The notes under the pieces were generated by a model. The model saw only the letters and a program-made list of their open reading frames with translations, was not told the DNA's origin and did not search any database. A stretch of 64,000 nt of DNA from Methanorbis rubei (lineage in GTDB: Archaea; Halobacteriota; Methanomicrobia; Methanomicrobiales; Methanocorpusculaceae), in contig NZ_JAWDKB010000002.1 in assembly GCF_032714495.1 (NCBI RefSeq), positions 1 to 64,000 of the forward strand, read 5' to 3'. The position numbers and the translations under genes are program-made. Numbering within the stretch: the stretch's first letter is position 1; each line of letters begins with the position of its first letter. This document shows positions 44,095 to 52,684 of this stretch, piece by piece.

Positions 44095-44886
44095 TCACTC
44101 ATGCGGAAATATTCGCATACCGCGGCCTGCCCGCTCGACCGTGACAAGATCATTCTTCTCAAGCCTGCCCAGATGCCACGTGAGTGTTCCTGAGGTGATG
44201 CCCGCACATGAGGCAAGTACGGTTCCGGAGATGCCGGGATCTTGTTCGATGATCTCCAGAATTTTTTCGGTGGTGGGATTTTTGCACAGCGTCATTTTGA
44301 CAGTGTCATGATAACTCAGTGTTGAACCGTTGGGGAAGTAGTAGTAGGTGTGTCCTGCTTTTCTTGAGACAATCCGTTGTTCTCTTTCCAGAACTGCGAG
44401 ATGATATCTGAGTGTTGCGTGATGGATGCCGGTTTTTTCCCTGAGAGCTGATGCGGAGCTGCCGGGTGCTTCGCGAATCTCGGAAAAGATTCTGTCGCGC
44501 ACCGGACTTGGCGGAGCCTCGCGGGTTTTGCCGATCATAATCGGGAGAAAGTGAAGGGAGGCGAAGACGATTACGGCAATACCGGAGATGCCGGCGGCTG
44601 CAAGAATCCATGAGGGAACTTCGGACTCGGGGCGGGCAGAGTCGGCACGATTGATGTCTGAAAAACCTCCCGGATGTTCGGGAGGATTTTCATTGACATA
44701 GTAGCCTCCTTCAGAAGGAGTTTTTACTCCAAGTCCTCCGATGATCCATGAGGGAACATCAGCAAAACTGCGGGAAACTTCGTTACTCGCGGCGGTCTCG
44801 TCATCTGCGGCCGCTGCGGGTATGAAGCAGAGACAGATGATGAGGACGGCGGCAACCAGATTAAATAGTGTAGTTCTGAACTCCAT
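44095..44886 (-). CDS. membrane-tethered tandem winged-helix regulator
   Basis: Protein of 263 residues. Signal-like N-terminus (LFNLVAAVLIICLCFIPAAAA), an outside part of about 70 residues containing the repeated phrase ADVPSWIIGGLGV and SEVPSWILAAAGI, a membrane helix (AGISGIAVIVFASLHFLPIMI), and two winged helices inside (APGSSASALREKTGIHHATLRYHLAVLEREQ; DPGISGTVLASCAGITSGTLTWHLGRLEKND). It overlaps the upstream secreted-protein gene by 26 bp. A GGAGTGA ribosome site precedes the start. It probably senses something outside and binds DNA from the membrane (inference). Confidence 0.83.
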   Translation of the reverse strand: MEFRTTLFNLVAAVLIICLCFIPAAAADDETAASNEVSRSFADVPSWIIGGLGVKTPSEGGYYVNENPPEHPGGFSDINRADSARPESEVPSWILAAAGISGIAVIVFASLHFLPIMIGKTREAPPSPVRDRIFSEIREAPGSSASALREKTGIHHATLRYHLAVLEREQRIVSRKAGHTYYYFPNGSTLSYHDTVKMTLCKNPTTEKILEIIEQDPGISGTVLASCAGITSGTLTWHLGRLEKNDLVTVERAGRGMRIFPHE

Positions 44887-45664
44887 CGACTTTCACTCCC
44901 TGAATGCAGTACCACCATTCGCCTTCGGCAACGTTGTCGGGACGGACAATGTAGGTGTGAATCTGCATTTTTTGCGGATTACTGTAAAACGATTCTGCTT
45001 CGATGAACGGACCAAACACACATCTGTCCGGTGAATAAATGGTGATGCTGAGATTGTTTTGGACGTTGGCGGGATTTTCCCACTGGAGATCAACAGAAAT
45101 TCGGGTCACATTTGCGGTGACATTTTTGGAGAACCATTGTGTCTCACCTTCGGTGATGGAGGCACCACCGCGAACGCCGGCATCCGGACCACGCTGGGCA
45201 CGCACCATACCACTCATATGTTTTCTGAGATCATCAGAGAGATCTAAATAAATCTCAGTCTGAGCAATTGCCTGATACTCACCTTCGGTGATCTCCAGTT
45301 TCTCAATGGCATCCATCAGAGCAAAACGCTCTCTGCCGATCGCTTCATTGAGAGTAAATCCAATACCTGTTCCGCCATCAGTTCGATCAAGCTCTTTCAG
45401 CTCCCAGATATGAGTGAAAGCAGCGAGTTTTTTCTTGTGTTCGGGAGAGATTTTTGCATACACCTGAGGCCAGATAATTTCCAGATATTCAGCGGTGGTC
45501 ATCTCGGTCCCGTTGTACTGTTCCATCAGATCAAGACTTTTTTGAATCTGCAAATAATTTACCTCTGCTGGATCCATGGCGAGAGCGGGGATTGTCAGCA
45601 ATAAAAACAGGAAACCTGCCAGAAGAATGGTTTGAGATATTTTCTTAATTGGTAGCACCTCCAT
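44861..45664 (-). CDS. secreted protein with WPxVY domain and beta-rich tail
   Basis: About 267 residues after ATG 45664. A signal peptide (KKISQTILLAGFLFLLLTIPALA), one copy of a domain of about 110 residues with YLEIIWPQVYAKISPEHKKKLAAFTHIWELKEL and ERFALMDAIEKLEITEGEYQAIAQTEIYLDLSDDLRKHM, then a probable beta-sandwich (ITEGETQWFSKNVTANVTRISVDLQWENP, ITIYSPDRC, WWYCIQGVKV) similar in style to PPC domains. The same first domain is duplicated in the protein at 47.0-47.9 kb. A GGAGGTG ribosome site overlaps the first codons, so translation might really start at ATT 45649. It overlaps the winged-helix gene. Confidence 0.75.
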   Translation of the reverse strand: MEVLPIKKISQTILLAGFLFLLLTIPALAMDPAEVNYLQIQKSLDLMEQYNGTEMTTAEYLEIIWPQVYAKISPEHKKKLAAFTHIWELKELDRTDGGTGIGFTLNEAIGRERFALMDAIEKLEITEGEYQAIAQTEIYLDLSDDLRKHMSGMVRAQRGPDAGVRGGASITEGETQWFSKNVTANVTRISVDLQWENPANVQNNLSITIYSPDRCVFGPFIEAESFYSNPQKMQIHTYIVRPDNVAEGEWWYCIQGVKVDGVQNYTI

Positions 45665-45749
45665 CGTTCGATATGCTTTCATTCGCAGGGAGGCGTATAT
45701 AATATCTCTGGCAGTTGTGTCAAAATGAATGTGAAAAAAATTTGAAAAA

Positions 45750-46916
45750 TTATTTTTTTCTCCAGAGAACGGCAAGCACACATGCCAAAGCAAATGTAAT
45801 CAGGCCGACGATCATGCCAAGTGGTGTTCCGGTTTGTGTAGGCTGCGGAGGCAGAGCTTCTTCTATTGTTGGATGAGTCGTGGATTGTATGGCCAAAGGC
45901 ATGTCAAGTGTGGCGAGTTGTACCACAAGTCTGCCGGTAGATTCATCCTTTTTCCAGAATGTAGCGTACGGAGGATAAATATTCAAAGGACTAAGATGCT
46001 TGGAAAACGTCACCGGTTTGGTTTCCTTCGTTCTCAGATTGATGAGATAATATTCTCCGAAATAATTTCCATTCGCATCACCCTTTACCGGCACCTGATT
46101 ATACAGAAGTGTTTCTCCCCAGATGCAGTCAATCGACTGAACATATCCGTCCGGACGCTCAATGTCATAGGTTTCCTTGGAGCTGATGGTGTAAACATGA
46201 ATGTACCGGTCTGTTGAAACAGGGCGGTCCCGCCCATCATCAGCATAAACCACATAATCTCCGGACACGCCAAAATGATATGAATCCGGTTGATTTGCGA
46301 TAGGAAGACGTTCCCATTCGCCTGTTCTCAGATCAAATAGTGTGAGAGTTCGTTCAAGTACTCCCTCACGCAGTACTTCACTTCGTATCATGGCAAGATG
46401 TACTCCATCAGTCGCAAAACGACTCAAATGACAGTTTTGCGGAATTGCAATCTCAACAGGGGCAGGATCACCAGGTGTGTACTGATAGTAGTGAGTGGTG
46501 TACTCCAGATACTCAAAACCATCGGGGGCAGTAACTTTCTTTCCATAGGAACCATCTATCCAGTACACCGTTCCGCTTTCCATGATCGCCCATTCAGAAG
46601 GAATTTCTCCGGGAATTTTTTCCAGTATTCCTCGTTCGATATCATACAGATACAATGAGCCGAGCCATCGATATCCTTCAATGGGCTTACCGGTTTTTTG
46701 GGCATCATTGGGTTTTCTTTCCGCGATAAGGACGTAGTTCCCGTCTGTTGCCACATTGTTAAAGAAATAACCTTCCTGAAACTCGTAGATCGTCTGTGGC
46801 TCTCCAACAATAGTAATTGGAACAGCTGCGGCAGACGCGGTACAGATGATCGTTATCAGGAGAACGAGGGGAAGAAAAACAATTTTTACCATGCGGCTGT
46901 TTTTGCTGCAAGACAT
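45750..46916 (-). CDS. surface-anchored beta-propeller-like protein
   Basis: About 388 residues from ATG 46916 (MSCSKNSRMVKIVFLP); ATG 46892 is an alternative. Signal segment (FLPLVLLITIICTASAAA), then repeated strands typical of a propeller (YRWLGSLYLYDIERGILEKIPGE; FATDGVHLAMIRSEVLREGVLERTLTLFDLRTGEWERLP; VSGDYVVYADDGRDRPVSTDRYIHVYTISSKETYD; YYLINLRTKETKPVTF), a proline/threonine linker, and a C-terminal membrane anchor ending in RKK. Likely an S-layer-associated or outside binding protein. No enzyme motif seen. Confidence 0.75.
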   Translation of the reverse strand: MSCSKNSRMVKIVFLPLVLLITIICTASAAAVPITIVGEPQTIYEFQEGYFFNNVATDGNYVLIAERKPNDAQKTGKPIEGYRWLGSLYLYDIERGILEKIPGEIPSEWAIMESGTVYWIDGSYGKKVTAPDGFEYLEYTTHYYQYTPGDPAPVEIAIPQNCHLSRFATDGVHLAMIRSEVLREGVLERTLTLFDLRTGEWERLPIANQPDSYHFGVSGDYVVYADDGRDRPVSTDRYIHVYTISSKETYDIERPDGYVQSIDCIWGETLLYNQVPVKGDANGNYFGEYYLINLRTKETKPVTFSKHLSPLNIYPPYATFWKKDESTGRLVVQLATLDMPLAIQSTTHPTIEEALPPQPTQTGTPLGMIVGLITFALACVLAVLWRKK

Positions 46917-47016
46917 ATTTATGTTCTCTCGCAGTTCCGTCAAAAGGTCAGCACAAAAAAAATTCAAAAAAATATTTCAAAAAAAGAAAGGGAAAATTAT
47001 CAGATCATTTTTCTAA

Positions 47017-47892
47017 TCAGATATTTTTCCGCATGTTTGGTATGCGGGCAAGATTTTCACGTGTACTATCATCCATATCCAGATACAACTCAGGATTGAC
47101 GATCTGCATATACTCAGCCTCGGAGATATTCAGCTTCTCAACAGCATCCTGAATCGCGAACCGCTCCGGTCCCTGCGGATCATTGAGTGTCAGACCGATT
47201 CCGCGACCGCCCTCCGTAACATTCAGAGGTACCAGTTCCCACACATGGGAAAACGTCGAAAGCTTCTCTTTGTGTTCCGGCGCAATCATCGAATACACAT
47301 CCGGCCAGACTTTTTCCAGAAACTCAGCAGACGTCATGGCTGTTCCGCTCAGTTCCTCAATAAGAGCAAACCGTTTTTTACCGGTCAGATCATCTACAAG
47401 TCTGGCAGCAAGGCGATCACGTTCCTCCTCGGAAACAACAACCGGTTGAGAGATTGTGGTCTCTTTTGGACGGTGCATATTCGGCATGTGGGCAAGCTGT
47501 TCACGATTTGCCTCGCTCATATCTGCATACAACTCTGGCCATACAATCTGCATATAGACAGCTTCAGAGATGTCAAGATCTGAGACGGCATCCATCAGAG
47601 CATATCTCTCCACAGCCTGCGGATCCTCAAGCGTCATGTCAAGACCATGACCACCTTCGGTTTTCTTAATTTCTTTGTACTCCCAGACGTGAGGAATGGA
47701 AGAGAGAATATCTTTGTTTTCAGGCGTGATCTGGGAGTACACGTCCGGCCAGTACGTAGCAAGGTACTCTGCCGAACTCATCGGCTGGTTGGCGGGTTCC
47801 TCAGAAGCACTCATCGGAACTGCTGCAAATGCAAGCAGCAGAATTACGACGACAACTCCGAGAATACCTGCAATTTTATAGGATTGTTTCAT
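47017..47892 (-). CDS. secreted protein with two WPxVY domains
   Basis: Protein of 291 residues. Signal segment ([24 protein letters not shown]), then two copies of a domain of about 100 residues: [33 protein letters not shown]...TEGGHG and [33 protein letters not shown]...TEGGRG, each followed by [31 protein letters not shown]-type and MPNM endings. A third linked stretch with WP-ELY lies between. Related to the protein at 44.9-45.7 kb. GGTGA precedes the ATG. Function unknown. Confidence 0.75.
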
Positions 47893-47910
47893 GATAATTC
47901 ACCTGTTCTA

Positions 47911-47926
47911 TCAGGAATATTCCTGA
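47911..47926. promoter_or_regulatory. 16-bp perfect palindrome in leader of secreted-protein gene
   Basis: TCAGGAATATTCCTGA is its own complement. It lies in the leader, about 20 bp before the ATG and about 35 bp after a TATA-like TTATAT (around 47962 on the minus strand). The location suits a repressor site. Confidence 0.5.
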
Positions 47927-48052
47927 CATACAGCAAACTGGGCATTACAGGATATAAGAAAACTCTCTCAGATCTATCAAAATATCAGAAAATTGCAGAG
48001 GATAGGATAAAACAGATCATGAAAAGAGTTGGGGAGAACCAAAAAAATTTGT

Positions 48053-48403
48053 GAAGGACCAAAACAACGGGTACTGTCATCTGTTTTTCAGTTCATGTGG
48101 TGTTACAAAATAAAATACGACATATCAGCATATAAACCCCGGACCGCGCGTACTGAAAGTGCTCAATATTCATGCTCGAACCAAAAAAACATAACAGAAA
48201 TAACACCCTCGAAAACGAAAAACTCCGATGTCCAAAATATTTTGATCATCAGTCACAAATTCCTGCGAAAAGAGTAGAAGAGGCAGGGACTCATGAAGGA
48301 CCAAAACCAAGGGTACTGTCAGAGGGCCACTGTCTCGAGGGGTGTTACAAAATACAATACGACATATCAGCATATAAACCCCGGACCGCGCGTACTGAAA
48401 GTG
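48053..48403. repeat. tandem pair of promoter-like repeats
   Basis: Two direct copies of a unit of about 110 bp (48053-48162, 48295-48403; period about 241). Each contains GGTGTTACAAAATA, CATATCAGCATATAAACCCC (TATA box), GGACCGCGCGTACTGAAAGT. A third relative lies in front of RPA (2961-2998). I cannot find a protein clearly driven by them: the frames downstream (for example 48172-48465) are unusual in composition. They may drive short RNAs or be remnants of a duplicated promoter. Confidence 0.6.
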
Positions 48404-48622
48404 CCCCACGAATTTTCGAACGAAATACGACTCTCCCAAAAAGGCAGAGCCAGAAAACAGAATAGCTGTCTGAAAGGATCGAAAGGCATGCCAAAAAACC
48501 CTCATATATTCGAATTTTCAGGTTTTTGAGGACTATTACAACACAAACCCTCATTTTCAGAAGGATGGATTACTCCATGGCACTATATAAAGTGGCTTAA
48601 AAGGCGTTTATAGAGGTCAGAG

Positions 48623-48715
48623 ATGAGACAAGTATCCGAGCAGAATAAAAAGATGAAAATTTTAACAAATTTAGAGAGATCTTACCATCTCAATACCCCC
48701 ACATGGCGGAGATAG
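48623..48715 (+). CDS. possible small protein
   Basis: A 30-codon frame MRQVSEQNKKMKILTNLERS then YHLNTPTWRR, with a ribosome site GAGGT five bases before the ATG and a TATA box (CTATATAAAG near 48580-48590) about 35-40 bp upstream. The promoter, leader and frame are coherent, but there is no similarity to judge by. It might be a leader of the downstream gene at 48824. Confidence 0.4.
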   Translation: MRQVSEQNKKMKILTNLERSYHLNTPTWRR

Positions 48716-48823
48716 AGAGTTGACGCGATAGTGTATCTTTAATGCCCGAAAACTGAAAAATTTTACCTGATATTCACGCATAATTTATTAGGTAATTAAC
48801 GGAAATAACTTATCTGAGTAACT

Positions 48824-49423
48824 ATGGATATTGTGATTCTCGCCTGTTTTTTAATTATAAACCTCGGTCTTGCGGCATTGTCCGGTTATTACCTTGGGAA
48901 GACGAAGCTGTTGGATATTGAAGGAGGCAAACTGACCGGCTGGGCCCGCAACCTCTGCGGAATTGTGATTTTTGGGGCAATCTCAATTATTGGAACTCTG
49001 TCTGCAATCGATGTGAACGGCACAGTTCTGAATAACCGGGACAGCGGGCCGGTTTCCGGCGGTCTCTACTTCGGACCGGTAATCGGTATCGGGGCTGCAG
49101 CACTGAGTGCACTTTTCCGCGTAACGCAAGGGGGCGTTACGATGATCCCCTGCAGTCTTGGAACATTCTTCGCAGGATGCATTGCCGCAGCTGCAGGATA
49201 CTACTTCCGCGAACGTCCGTCCATCTGGCTCGCCGCAGTTATCGGAGTAATCGTTGTTCTGGTACACTCGATTCTCGTGATCTTCCTTACCGAGGGAGGG
49301 ATTGAAACAGGATGGCACATCGTCATGCAGACGCCGGCCGCCGCAGGATACGGAATCACGGTAATTATTTCGATCATTCTGTTCTCGTGGACTTTCCGTA
49401 TCGCGAGAGAGAAAACAGAATAA
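48824..49423 (+). CDS. LytS-type five-helix membrane protein (stand-alone)
   Basis: Protein of 199 residues with six hydrophobic segments. It carries the 5TMR-LYT signature IVIFGAISIIGTLSAIDVNGTVLNNRDSGPVSGGLYFGPVIGIGAAALSALFRVTQGGVTMIPCSLGTFFAGCIAAA, the same pattern as the C-terminal part of the 37.7-39.7 kb fusion, though differing in sequence (RDSGPVSGG against RDVGPMIAG). LytS domains sense murein or small molecules in bacteria. No kinase or effector domain is attached here, and none is adjacent. Confidence 0.83.
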   Translation: MDIVILACFLIINLGLAALSGYYLGKTKLLDIEGGKLTGWARNLCGIVIFGAISIIGTLSAIDVNGTVLNNRDSGPVSGGLYFGPVIGIGAAALSALFRVTQGGVTMIPCSLGTFFAGCIAAAAGYYFRERPSIWLAAVIGVIVVLVHSILVIFLTEGGIETGWHIVMQTPAAAGYGITVIISIILFSWTFRIAREKTE

Positions 49424-49460
49424 TTTTTTCTTTTTTCGATCTCGTTTCAAAGATTGATCT

Positions 49461-49633
49461 GCTCCGCCCACGGAAAAACGGAGCACACTGAATATCTTTG
49501 AAAAACATCACGGAACAGACGTGAACAGCACGGAACTCACATTCAACGTGATATTTCCGTGGTGTTCACGTCTGCTCCGTGATGTTTTTTTCCGTGAAAT
49601 TTTCTGTGCGTTCCGTTTTTCCGTGGGCGGAGC
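49461..49633. repeat. inverted repeat family B, copy 3
   Basis: Ends GCTCCGCCCACGGAAAAACG and complement, with ATCACGGAACAGACGTGAAC and ACGTCTGCTCCGTGATG inside. The full arms are clear. It lies between the LytS-type gene and the second NCS2 permease, downstream of the first and upstream of the second. Confidence 0.86.
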
Positions 49634-49691
49634 GATCAAAGCCAAAGTCACCCACACCTTATACCATTCAAACACAAAGAGATCATAACGA

Positions 49692-50987
49692 ATGTCCTTT
49701 CGCTACAACGTCAATGACAAAGTCCCCGCAAAAGAGATGGCAACGTCCGGCCTCATGTGGACGATCTGTTCCGCGGCATTTGTCATCATCTTTGCAAACG
49801 TTGTAGCAGGACTTTATCAGGCAAGCCCTGCGGAAACCGTCTGGTACGCCCAGAAACTTTTAGTGATCACCGGAGCTGCGGTAATTTTGCAGGTGATGTT
49901 CGGTCACAAACTTCCGGTGGTGTTCGGGCCGTCCGCAATTCTTCTGACCGCCGCAGTTGCCGCGACCGACTTTGCACCCGCGGCATTTTCAACAGCCCTT
50001 GTTCTCTGCGGTGTTCTCGGTATTGTGATTGCGCAGACAGGACTGCTTGGCATGCTTGCAAAACTGTTCACACCCAGAGTAATCGGGACAGTGCTGACGC
50101 TGATTCCTCTCACGCTCGTGCCGACATTTGTGAGTCTTATCGCAAATCCAAGTCAGCCAGGGAGCCTGACCGGAAAAGTCATCTTCGCATTTGTTCTGCT
50201 GATTGTAATCTTTGCAGCAAATCATCGGCTGAGAGGATTCTGGCGGGCGACGCTGATGCTGTGGATGCTGATTTTTGGAACGGTTGCGGCTCTCGTCTGT
50301 TTCCCGGGAACGATGCTTTCGTTTGGAACACAAGGAGTTGTTCCCCTGACCGAGGGGCTGCTGCTTTCGCCGCTTGTTGCTCCGGGCGTTATCATCTCGG
50401 TATTCATCTGTTATGTGGCGTTGATTGTGAATGATGTGGGAAGTATCCGCGGCGTTGCGGCGGTGGCGAAGTCGCCGGTAACGGAAATCAAGGGTCAGCT
50501 CCGCCGCGGAATTACGATCACCGGCATTGCAAATATTTTGTCGGGCGGGGCAGAAGTAATCGGCGGAGTAAACTACTCCATCTCGACAGGAATGATTCAG
50601 GATACGAAGAATGCGAGCCGGTATCCTCTGCTGATCGCAGGAGTCGTGATGATCATCTGCGCCGCAATTCCGCAGGTGATTGCGTTGATTTCTTCGATTC
50701 CAACAGTTGTCACCGGCTGTCTTCTGATCTTTATTATGACGAGCCAGCTGTCTGCGGCTCTGGGTATTCTGATCGATCGTACAGAGTCAACGCCGTTCAC
50801 GTTCGACAACGGGGTCGTGATAGGATTTGCGATAATTATTGCGGCGACGTTTTCGTTTCTGCCTGAAGCAGCGGTTGCGGCAATTCCTGCGGTCATCCGG
50901 CCCGTGCTTGCAAACGGATTTGTCGCGGGAACTATCGCGGTGATGGTGCTTGAGCATGTGGTGTTTCGAGAGAGGAAGGGGCGGTAA
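49692..50987 (+). CDS. NCS2 uracil/xanthine permease (paralogue 2)
   Basis: Nucleobase permease of 431 residues, closely matching the one at 41.3 kb: MSFRYNVNDKVPAKEMATSG, VMFGHKLPVVFGPSAILL, NHRLRGFWRATLMLWMLIFGTVAALVCFPGT, SVFICYVALIVNDVGSIRGV, GVNYSISTGMIQDTKNASRYPLLIAG and STPFTFDNGVVIGFAII. Having two suggests different base specificity or regulation. It stands alone, with repeat B3 upstream. Confidence 0.86.
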   Translation: MSFRYNVNDKVPAKEMATSGLMWTICSAAFVIIFANVVAGLYQASPAETVWYAQKLLVITGAAVILQVMFGHKLPVVFGPSAILLTAAVAATDFAPAAFSTALVLCGVLGIVIAQTGLLGMLAKLFTPRVIGTVLTLIPLTLVPTFVSLIANPSQPGSLTGKVIFAFVLLIVIFAANHRLRGFWRATLMLWMLIFGTVAALVCFPGTMLSFGTQGVVPLTEGLLLSPLVAPGVIISVFICYVALIVNDVGSIRGVAAVAKSPVTEIKGQLRRGITITGIANILSGGAEVIGGVNYSISTGMIQDTKNASRYPLLIAGVVMIICAAIPQVIALISSIPTVVTGCLLIFIMTSQLSAALGILIDRTESTPFTFDNGVVIGFAIIIAATFSFLPEAAVAAIPAVIRPVLANGFVAGTIAVMVLEHVVFRERKGR

Positions 50988-51024
50988 AAAATACACCAGC
51001 GTGGAAAAAATATTTTCAGATAGG

Positions 51025-51110
51025 AGTTACGCGGTGTGGTTCTGTGATATGTGGTTTTGCTTGAAATAACCACGGAGTGTACAGAGCACACAGAATTTCA
51101 CGGAAAAAAA
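51025..51110. repeat. fragments of families C and B'
   Basis: The gap after the NCS2 gene carries GGAGTTACGCGGTGTGG (a family C end) followed by ATAACCACGGAGTGTACAGA and TTTCACGGAAAAA (family B'). Only left-hand ends are present; no paired right arm is found, so these are remnants. Confidence 0.65.
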
Positions 51111-51115
51111 TATGG

Positions 51116-51799
51116 CTATGTCACGGTAAAGCGGGCGTAGTAATAGGATTCATTCCAGATAAACGGGTAGCCACCGTATCTGTTGTATGGCTGCAATGCC
51201 TCCAGTTCAGGTTCAAAGACACGAACCGAACTGCCTTCATCCGTCAGATTACAGAGGAAAATCTCATACAACACCGGAATTTCCAAGAGTTCTTCTTCAT
51301 GAAATGCGTGAGCATTGGGATACAAAGAATACTCTTTCTCAGAAACTGGGACAAGACGTAACCAGTGCTCTTCTTGCGCTCCAAGAATCTGACGTCCATA
51401 GCCGAGATTGTGCCGAAGAAGGTACTCAGCAAATGTCACCTGAGGCTGGGTCTCAAGATATCTGTCATAATCGATTGAATACCGTAGGGGAAGATAGTCG
51501 GCAAATGATCCTTCCGGCGTCTGGTTGAGATACTCAAGATATTCCTGATGTTCTTTCAGACGTTGCTCGCTGTACATCTGACGCTGTTTCTCCTCATCTT
51601 GGCTCGTCATAAAATATTTGTTAAAATTTTCCAGCGAATCATTCTGGCGGTACAGTGTATAATACTCAGGGATTGCCTCAGGTGTTTCGTAAAACGAGGA
51701 AACCGGTTCCAACACCTCCGGCTGATCTTCAGGCTGAATGCATCCGGAAATCAGAACGACACCAATTATCAGAACGACCGCCCAGAGTAGTTTACGCAT
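51116..51799 (-). CDS. lipoprotein of unknown function
   Basis: Protein of 227 residues with a lipobox LISGC after a hydrophobic segment (LLWAVVLIIGVVLISGC). The rest is helical and tyrosine/glutamate-rich (EAIPEYYTLYRQNDSLENFNKYFMTSQDEEKQRQMYSEQRLKEHQEYLEYLNQTPEG), with YLPLRYSIDYDRYLE and FAEYLLRHNLGYGRQIL. It shares the general style (xxYL repeats) of the exported proteins at 61.4-62.9 kb, but I cannot prove homology. Anchored to the outside of the cell membrane. Confidence 0.72.
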   Translation of the reverse strand: MRKLLWAVVLIIGVVLISGCIQPEDQPEVLEPVSSFYETPEAIPEYYTLYRQNDSLENFNKYFMTSQDEEKQRQMYSEQRLKEHQEYLEYLNQTPEGSFADYLPLRYSIDYDRYLETQPQVTFAEYLLRHNLGYGRQILGAQEEHWLRLVPVSEKEYSLYPNAHAFHEEELLEIPVLYEIFLCNLTDEGSSVRVFEPELEALQPYNRYGGYPFIWNESYYYARFTVT

Positions 51800-51867
51800 A
51801 GCTGTTTACTATTTTGTTCGCGATCTACGAATTATTTTGCGTTATGAAAAATTTGATATCAGGAGAT

Positions 51868-52040
51868 ACGTGGTGTGATGTGGTAAAAAAGATCTTAGTT
51901 CTTTTTTTCAATAGAACTTACGCGGTATGAAATAGTATAAGGAAAAAGGGATTTTCTGTCCTTGGTTTTGTTTGAGGTAACCACGGAACACACTGAACAC
52001 ACGGAATTCCACAATGAAACTCATCACCGCGTAACTCCGA
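51868..52040. repeat. inverted repeat family C, copy 1 with B' fragment
   Basis: Left end GAACTTACGCGGTATGAAAT (51915 on) and right end ATGAAACTCATCACCGCGTA (to about 52033), with AACCACGGAACACACTGAAC between them. It is a shorter relative of the big element at 58.0-58.7 kb, where the same ends enclose much more. Confidence 0.72.
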
Positions 52041-52063
52041 ATTGAAAAAATATTGAAAAAAAT

Positions 52064-52684
52064 TCACTCAATAAAATTCGTCATAAGATGTTCCTCGTAC
52101 ACAGGCCCCGGAACGCCCGCCTTCCTCCCAGCCTCAATACATCGAAGAAGCCACGCCATATTTTCCGCAAGCGTTCGCATCGTCTGAAGACCCTCCGCAT
52201 CCTTTCGCACATCCTCAGGCGTAAACCCGTGAACCTGATTCCAGTACTGCGAAGAAACAATCGGCATATTACTGATCGTAAAATACTTGTTCAGCCGATC
52301 AAACGCAGCAGACGCACCGCCTCTGCGGCAGGACACAACCGATGCACCAAGTTTTCCTGCCATTTTGCCGCTGGTTGAAAAAAACAACCGGTCCAAAAAC
52401 GCAGTCAGCTGGCCCGAAGGACCCGCATAATACACAGGTGATCCAAAAACAATCGCATCAAACTCATCAAGGCGGGCCGCAACCTCATTCACCTGATCCT
52501 TAAAGGCGCACTTCCCCATCTCCCGACACTTCATACAGGCAATACAACCCGCAATCGGTTTCTTCCCAAGATACAAAATCTCAGTATCGACATCATGACG
52601 ATTCAGACTTGACGCAACCTCAGACAACGCCGTAAACGTACAGCCCTCCTTATTCGGACTTCCGTTGATCAACAGAACCTTCAT
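52064..52684 (-). CDS. iron-sulfur flavoprotein / NADPH-FMN reductase family
   Basis: Flavodoxin-like protein of 206 residues: VLLINGSPNKEGCTFTAL (FMN loop), cluster motif CIACMKCREMGKC, and IVFGSPVYYAGPSGQLTAFLDRLFFS. It has the normal iron-sulfur flavoprotein layout. Its start overlaps the stop of the next flavoprotein gene by four bases, giving a second pair like that at 8.3-9.5 kb. Confidence 0.87.
   Translation of the reverse strand: MKVLLINGSPNKEGCTFTALSEVASSLNRHDVDTEILYLGKKPIAGCIACMKCREMGKCAFKDQVNEVAARLDEFDAIVFGSPVYYAGPSGQLTAFLDRLFFSTSGKMAGKLGASVVSCRRGGASAAFDRLNKYFTISNMPIVSSQYWNQVHGFTPEDVRKDAEGLQTMRTLAENMAWLLRCIEAGRKAGVPGPVYEEHLMTNFIE

Noticed and set aside
48172-48465. 97-codon frame after the tandem promoter-like repeats
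   Set aside because: Part of it lies inside the second repeat copy, composition is unlike the other proteins, and there is no ribosome site; three frames through the region are equally open.
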